Source: Tomocerus qinae
Taxonomy: Eukaryota; Arthropoda; Collembola; Entomobryomorpha; Tomoceridae
NCBI GenBank assembly: GCA_020055645.1
Contig: CM034548.1
Span: 37,440,296-37,504,295 of the forward strand
Length of the DNA stretch: 64,000 nucleotides
Direction: 5' to 3'
In this document: positions 57,031-64,000 of the stretch, in pieces
Numbering within the stretch: the first letter of the stretch is position 1
Layout: each line of letters begins with the position of its first letter
Made by a program: the position numbers and the translations under genes
Notes under the pieces: generated by a model
The model's database searches: none
What the model saw: the letters and a program-made list of their open reading frames with translations, nothing else
What the model was told of the DNA's origin: nothing

Positions 57031-60000
57031 GTAAATACAAATTTTTAAATTGATTATTACTTTTATTTTATTTTTCTAGATATTATAATTAGTATTGATG
57101 GATAGTTTAGATTTGGTAGGTAAGTAATTACCAAGTTAAGAGTTTAAGTAGTTCATGTAATTAATATCAAGTTTATACTTCGATTTAGTTTTAAGAGCAT
57201 TTGTAAAGTTACTGCAACTTTCAACTCACAGGTTAGATAGAAATATTGATTGAATTAAGAGATTGTGCACATGAGGTAAGTAGTATAGAATTCAGGTCAG
57301 TTTTTCTTTCAACTTCTGTGTATTGTGTGACCAACTTGGCTTTTAAAAAAGTACCTAACCCACTAATACTCCATCCTGGCCCTGGCTTCGCACAGAGATT
57401 CTCTATTCTGGCTCTTTTTAAACATTAACACCATTGAGAAGAGGAAGAGCCGAATACAGACTAGTCGTTTCTCAGTGTTTGTTTCTTTGAACTTGGCCTA
57501 CAGTCCACTCAGCACTTCCATTTTCCTATTTTACCATCTTTCTACCGCTCAAATGGTAAAAATACGTTGCTGGACCTAATCCTCTCTACTGTTGGCTACA
57601 TTCTGTCAATTCAAAGCTTTAAGAAAACCATAGAGTCATACATCTTACCAAATTAAGCATCATATTCATTTCTATATAGCTTCTTTTCATCATTTTTTAT
57701 GTACAGAATCAATTTAATCAATTTTGAGTTTTCTATGTAGTCATAATGTTTGCCTATAGGTCTATGTACTAGGTTTTCATTGGATTTGCTTATTATATTT
57801 TCTGCCCTTGCGAAAAACTTGTTGTGATTACGGTGCTAGTCTGTGGGGCTACTGGTTGTTAGTTTGTAAGTTGTCCTGCCGAGGTTGGAAACTTTTATCC
57901 ATTCAGCACGGACAAAATAAATTAGTCTTGTGGAGGGGAAGAGGAACCGTGTTGGTAGAGTGTGAATGGATCTGAGAGAAAGAGTGTGACCCAGTCAGCC
58001 ACATCTCGCTAACTTACTTAACTATAGACTTAGGTCTTGATTTCTCTCCCTGGCTACTTTCATCCAATAAGCAGAAGAAACTGTAGCATTAGAGAAATCC
58101 AGGCAACATAACGAATGCCTCCTTTAAAAAAGGAGAAAAGATACCTTCATTCTTGGAATTCATTCACCCTTTAAGCTTTAATAAGTACCATCGCTTCTGC
58201 AATACAAATTTTTAGAGATGGAATCCATTATATCTGTAGTAAAAGCATATTATTATCTGATACATCGCTAATAATATGTCACTATTATTTCAAAGGTTAT
58301 TTTAATGAAGAAAAGAAAAACCCTACTACAATCCTTTGCATCTTGTTAGGCTTTTCTTCCTCCAGTACAAAATACTTTGCGTTTAAATTACAAAAAATCA
58401 AAGAGGTAGATTTCTGTGAGTGTCTTAGAAAGGAGCAGAAAAAAACATCTTTCTTTTTTTAAGGATCTAGCGTAAAGGAAATTCTCTTGAAGGTTAGATA
58501 TTTACGCATGCATTTTTGCTATATAAAAATGGATCTCTGATTAAGATGACTACACATTCTGGTCGAGAGGAGAGCTGAGTGGACTTATGATCTGCAGTCA
58601 CAATATTATTAAGGGACTCGTCTTATATTGATAGTTATGCAAGAGGCGTCGTTGATATGAAAGAGTAAAATAATTTGCGCGCTAAAGATGTGTGTCAAAA
58701 TAAGAATGAGAATTTGTGTAAGTAACAGAAATAATTGAGGAAAAGTTTGAGGTATGTTGGTGGCTGTCTCTGAATGACATTGGTTGGAGGAAAAGGGAAA
58801 AGTTGTTTGCAAATACTTTGTGTAAGGGAAGAGAAGAGGATTCCTTGTTTTCATAAATCAACGTGCAAAGTAATAAAGCAGATACAGTGCACTCAAAGAT
58901 ATCATTGTGCATACTTTTTGAATAACAAACATTCTATACGGTTGGAATTGGAAGTGAGGTGAGCATTTTCTGTTTCGGTCGATTACAACCTTATTCCGTA
59001 CAAGTTGTTAGCCAGGTTAGCGATAGATACTGATATTATTATGGATTTCTATGGTGCCTACGTAATATTATTACTTCTTGCTACAGAACTTTAAAGTTTC
59101 TAGATAGAAAGCATTATACGGAGCAGACATGAATAGGAACAACTCTCTTTTCTTCGGCATATAATATCTTTATCTCTAATAATATGCTATAAGACACAAG
59201 GTCTGTCTAGTCTGCTGTGGCCACCTAATGCTGCTACCTATATACAAGATTAGCTGAGACACAGCACCGTGCTTGTCTTAGGTACCAGAAACAGACATAA
59301 CTGAGACACTACTCAAAAACGGAGACAAAAAATGCAAAATCTGTTTGCAACTTTAGCCAAAATATTATATAGTTTGCACTCTTTCGTGTTGCTTCTTCTT
59401 CAACTGTAAAACACATACATAGGTGTGTTCTCATGTGGACTACCTGAATAAAGGTAAGAAAAGAAGTTCAGTGGAGTGAGTAACACAAACACAACACACG
59501 AAAGGCTCTTCCTACCTATACGGATAGTATCAGTTTGCCCAGTAAGTAGCTATACCAACTCTACCCCTACCTACATACAAATAGTACATCTCTCACTCCC
59601 TATTTACACGGAAAGCCAAAACAGTCTTTCTTTATTCTGCAATATCAACGTCGTATTTCCTGTTACCATTGTGCATTTCTGAAAAATGAAACGATCTAAC
59701 AATCCAATGAAAAAATAATGTTATATCTTGTTATCTCATCAAATAGATTTCTTATGATATACCTGGCATGTGCATGATCCGACGTTTACATTACACACAT
59801 AGTGATTTATTTATCAGTAGCTATAATTTCAGAAGTAACTTCCCCAATAGTTAACACTGGCTACTTACTGCAGCAAAAAAACGTGTCAATTTGTCCCACT
59901 CTTACCATTACTTATGGCTAAACGTACTACTTGTTGGAGAAGATTAAACGTGTTGGGGCAAATTGAACCAATACACGTAATAATGTGGTATGTCCATGTA

Positions 60001-63000
60001 GACGTGCTTGCATGGGTTTGCAGTTGTGACCTGTGATACAATAACATAAGTAATACGGGATTGAAAAAAATTAGTAAGTTTTCATTGCTGATAAAGTGAT
60101 TGGACACTTTATTAATTTTTGAGAACAAAAGGTGGGATGCTACATGAAAAGGAATTTGCATTTATCAATTGCAACTGCGGATTGGATGCAAATGAACAAA
60201 CTGTAATGAAATTGGAAATTAGGGTCCATTATGTTTATTTCAGTACCTTTTTTATATTGTAATGGAAAGGTTAAGTGAATATTGTGTTGAAATAAAAACA
60301 AAGCAATGAATGACCCTTCGAATAATTATCAACAAATTTGTTTCATTGAAATTCTTAAGTAAGGTTCCTATATCTTTAATACCTATAATGATCATGCAGT
60401 ATATTAGTACCTACACTATGTCATGAAGGTGCGTAAGATGGATACAAAAGCTGGAATTGAATGAGAAACCTACTACGAGAAAAAAGTCAAATATATTATG
60501 GCGAATATAAAATATTTGTTGCAAGTCTATCTGAACTTGGAGGTAAAGTAACAAGACTGAATCAGCAAATGTAAGGAAAACAAAACAGAGTTGTGGTGAG
60601 AGTTAGTCTGAGTCAGGGAGTAGTAAACGGCACACAAACCAAAACCAGCATCCTGTATGTCAACTTATTCCTTGTGTCGATATCATATACAGCTCAACTT
60701 TTTCCCTTCACATCATTGTGTCTTATACTTTATTTTCAAGTTTACTCTATATTTTGTTTTCAGGTATTTGTTTTGCACGAATGACTTCTCTTTCTTTTCC
60801 TGCTTCCCTCTCTGCATTGCCCTCCTTCATACTCACTAGAGCTGGGACCGGAAACTTTCGCTTCATTCTCCAAAATCTTGGCAATTCTCTTTTTTACGCC
60901 TTCTACTTGACATTAGAAGCCTCCTCTTTAACTTGAACTTTTAAATTATATTATCACGAGAACCGAAACTGCTTCGGTATATTTTATTTTATTAACAACT
61001 TAGGGCAACACTTTTGAGAAATTTTCACTTGTAAAATTTCTGGCAGCAATTGTGTGAAGATGAAAATTTTCCCTATTATTTATGTCAATAATTTATAATT
61101 TTGATGAGCAAGCGAGAAAAAATTAAGCGATGTCGAAAATTTATGGCAATGGATATCAATTACATTTAGTGGACCGATTTAAAATATTTCCTCTTAAAAT
61201 AACTAGGAATTGGACACAAAAAGTCGTCCCGATGCAATGGATGGCAGCTAGGCATGGATGATTTCAACTAAAAATACTTTTTTCGTTGGCATCGAAGCTG
61301 CCGAGTTACTTATTTAAGCATAACACGGCAGTGTATCCAAAAGTATATAAGGAAGCGTTTATTGAATTGACTTGTGACAAAACTCATGGGATGCCAAGAA
61401 ATGGACATCCCTTGAGCATTAGTGCATTCATGGATAAACGTCAATTGGCTGTCGTTGTTTTCCGAGGTTCATCTGGATTCCTTCGATTTTCTTGGTCCAT
61501 AGCCAACTTTTCAGTTAATAAAAGAATTTACTAACCAGTCAAATCAACATAAGTCGTAACTTGACACTAAAATGAAAAACACAATGTAATTTCGGTATCT
61601 AAGTAAGATATCAGGTAGGTAGTCCTTAGGTATTTGTGTTTGCTTATCTCTGTTACATACTGAGGATAGGAAGGGGCGCATTATGGCATATCGGTGGCAG
61701 TTGAACTACACTATCGTTATTAGCTAAAGTAATTTTGTGAGATTTTTGTGGTTTAGTTATGTTCCCTTTTGCCATTGAATACGTAAGAAGTTTTCAACAA
61801 AACACATCATGTACATGCAGACACTATTCAGTGAAAATAACTACAGCTAAGGAATGTTATTTGCATAAATAATAAAATACTATGACAAATGCACTTGTTT
61901 TCCATTACCAAAGGAGTCAATGCACTGCGCTATCTTTGAATTACATCATGAAAGTTGATCCAGTCCGTATGCATTTGCATTTTATTTACTTATTTTGCAT
62001 TTCTGCGAGCCAAGTAGTTTTTCGCCTTATCGTTCCTGTTTCTACGTGGGACTAAAGCTAAGTTAAAAGATATTAAATGTAGAAAATAAATAAAAGACAC
62101 CTTCCAACTTTCTCTATAAAGTTCACTTTTCCCCAGTTGAATTATCTTTATACTTTTTGCATCCGTAGAGTTAACCTCCATGATAAAATGGTAAAAGCAA
62201 AGAATATATTGTATCAACAAGAGTAAAGATTTATTTCAGGGACTATTTTATCTATTTTTATGAGATTAAAGTGTTTTTACTATGTTATTGTTATACCTAT
62301 GAACTCGCATTAAAAAATCCCAAGGAATAGCTACTTATTAAGTGTAAGCCATAACTTTCTTTGAGAGAAAGATCATAGATAAGAAACATAACTGGACTGC
62401 CGCATAGAAACGTGTACGTGTAATTAATATGTTCAGAGTTTAGAATTTAGGGAAATGTCTACTGTGAGTTTAAAGGACGACTACTTTATTACAAGATACC
62501 GATTACCAATGTAAGTTGCCTTGTTCCGTAGTTCTAAAGTCTAATTATGAAAAATTATTTCGCCAGAACCTATAAAGAATACTTTTAATAACCCAATGGA
62601 AAAACGAGTCGTCGGAATAATAGCCAACGAAATTGCTACATTATTGTCTATGGTTCTATGTTCTTATGAGAATACCAAGTTAGATCTTATAATATGTGAT
62701 TATATTCATTTAAGTAATTGGACCTAGTCCTTACTACAGTTTAGTCGGTAATGAGAACAAAGGCTAAGTCTTATCGTTAGTTATGGTGCTCAACTCCCCT
62801 GATTTGATTACACAGCGAAAATGTCAGTTAAATATTCGTAAAAAAGTTGAGCATTTAAAGCCCCTGAATGTGCAGGTATAATTCCACTGTAGATGTATAG
62901 CATTAGTACAATATGAGTTTCATGACATGGAAGTTAGGGTCATTACTGCTGAGAGTTTTTATAAGTCAGAAGAGTAAATGCATAGCTAAAGATTGCGGAT

Positions 63001-64000
63001 GAGAAGAAAGTGAGATAGTTTGTATGAAATGTAATTTAATTTGTCTCGCTTATTACAGCATTAACTATTCCGTGTGATGATAAAGTGGAGTACAGATAAT
63101 GTGAAAGTGACACGACAGAAACTGAAATCCTTTCTCTACTTCGCGATTTCAGTTTACATTCAGTACAGGCAGTAGTAGTGAGATGTAAAAGGAGCAGGCA
63201 GGAGTTGAACCTGGGAATGAGTGAACTAACTAATTGCTATCGGAATATTCCTTGAATGCTGTAGGAGGAGGGCAACGTAAGAAGAAAGTAGGGAAAGTAA
63301 AACCTGCATATGGTCAATTGAATAGAATAGATGTGTCAGTCTGTGTATTTATTGTGTTTACCGCATCGCATTGCAATGCAGTGACATTGGTTACTTATAC
63401 ATTTTGCCATGTAAAAACATTCCCCGCTCGCTCTTTCTCCTCACTAATAATATAATCTGAACCAGCACTATGTAAAGTAATGTATTTTCTATTGCTATCT
63501 GTAAGCAGTTGTAGTCAGAAAAGCTGTCCCTTGAGACTCCTCATCGGAGCTAGCTTGGATCACTTAAATACTACAGGACGAATGTAATTGCCATCCCATC
63601 CACTTTTCAGTCAAGTTCCTGTTGAATTACTTATACGCATTGGATTGGTCGGGTTTGGTTTGATGCTCACTTCGTTTTGTTACAATGCCTTTCTCCTACT
63701 GCCTCTACTATTAGACCTCATAGAATAAAAAATACACCAAGAATAAAGTCTCCTGCCACTTACACTACTATACTCCCACCGTTTAATCTTTATTGAAGAC
63801 AGGGTCTCTATACTTCCTCTCTCTACTACTTTACAGGTTTTATATTCGCAAAACAATTTTGGTTTCTTGTACCAATCGCCTCTCCTCCTCCCAGATCCCG
63901 CTAAACTGATTACCGCAAGTTAAAGCAAGTAATAATAAATAATAATTAAATAAAATGATAGGGTTTTAACATCAAATCAACAAATTGCCAAATTATGTCG
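57031..64000 (+). other. Probable first intron of the 56-kb gene; no further exon identified
   Basis: The stretch starts with donor GTAAAT and returns to AT-rich sequence. No phase-0 exon with a convincing acceptor was found to the edge, so the next exon probably lies beyond the window. A plus-strand frame at 61,286-61,534 reads somewhat protein-like but has no splice support. No repeats with clear ends were seen. Confidence 0.5.

Noticed and set aside
61286-61534. Plus-strand 82-codon frame that reads somewhat protein-like, considered as a second exon of the 56-kb gene
   Set aside because: No convincing acceptor in the required phase and no donor before its stop. No family was recognised.

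Overview
The window is AT-rich nuclear DNA with kilobase-scale introns, GT-AG splice sites and long non-coding stretches. It looks like an arthropod, most likely a hexapod, because the clearest gene is a tenectin-like extracellular matrix protein, a family I know from insects. No prokaryotic, organellar or retroviral coding sequence was recognised.

Region 1 (1-12,887, minus strand) is the 5' part of a tenectin-like gene. Five coding exons can be joined with consistent phases. They are a signal-peptide exon (12,794-12,887), a short linker exon (8,350-8,430), two exons that each encode one von Willebrand factor C (VWC) domain (6,261-6,437 and 4,937-5,131), and a very large exon (1-4,728) that leaves the window still open. 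The large exon encodes an acidic, Ser/Thr/Pro/Val-rich, cysteine-free chain with three kinds of internal repeat. All four introns are phase 1, so the modules are in symmetrical exons. A palindromic MITE-like element sits in the second intron. A GC-richer block near 27.7-28.1 kb could be an upstream 5' UTR exon of this gene, but that is only a guess.

Region 2 (12.9-17.4 kb) holds a complete non-autonomous hAT-type element (14,127-15,956) flanked by a perfect 8-bp target-site duplication. Inside it lie a tRNA-like SINE promoter and a short inverted-repeat unit with a promoter-like interior. Just downstream is a compact three-exon plus-strand gene (16,256-17,063) for a small Ser/Thr/Asn-rich protein that I do not recognise. 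Its last exon is open in two frames, and two different exon-2 donors would select between them.

Region 3 (17.4-55.7 kb) is a gene desert of mostly unique-looking AT-rich DNA. Open frames here are no longer than chance would give. It contains a near-perfect 27-bp hairpin (41.5 kb), a TAATTA-rich palindromic cluster (40.4 kb) and several short GC-richer islands that could be promoters or enhancers.

Region 4 (55.7-64 kb, plus strand) holds the 5' end of a second large gene. A GC-richer leader carries two upstream ORFs, one ending in an ATGA overlap with the main start. A 250-codon first coding exon (56,281-57,030) encodes a Ser/Pro/Gln/Asn-rich N-terminus. The remaining 7 kb looks like its first intron.

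The tenectin-like gene and the 56-kb gene are divergently arranged about the desert, with the small gene near the tenectin end. The desert may carry regulatory DNA for either flanking gene. This is inference from layout only.
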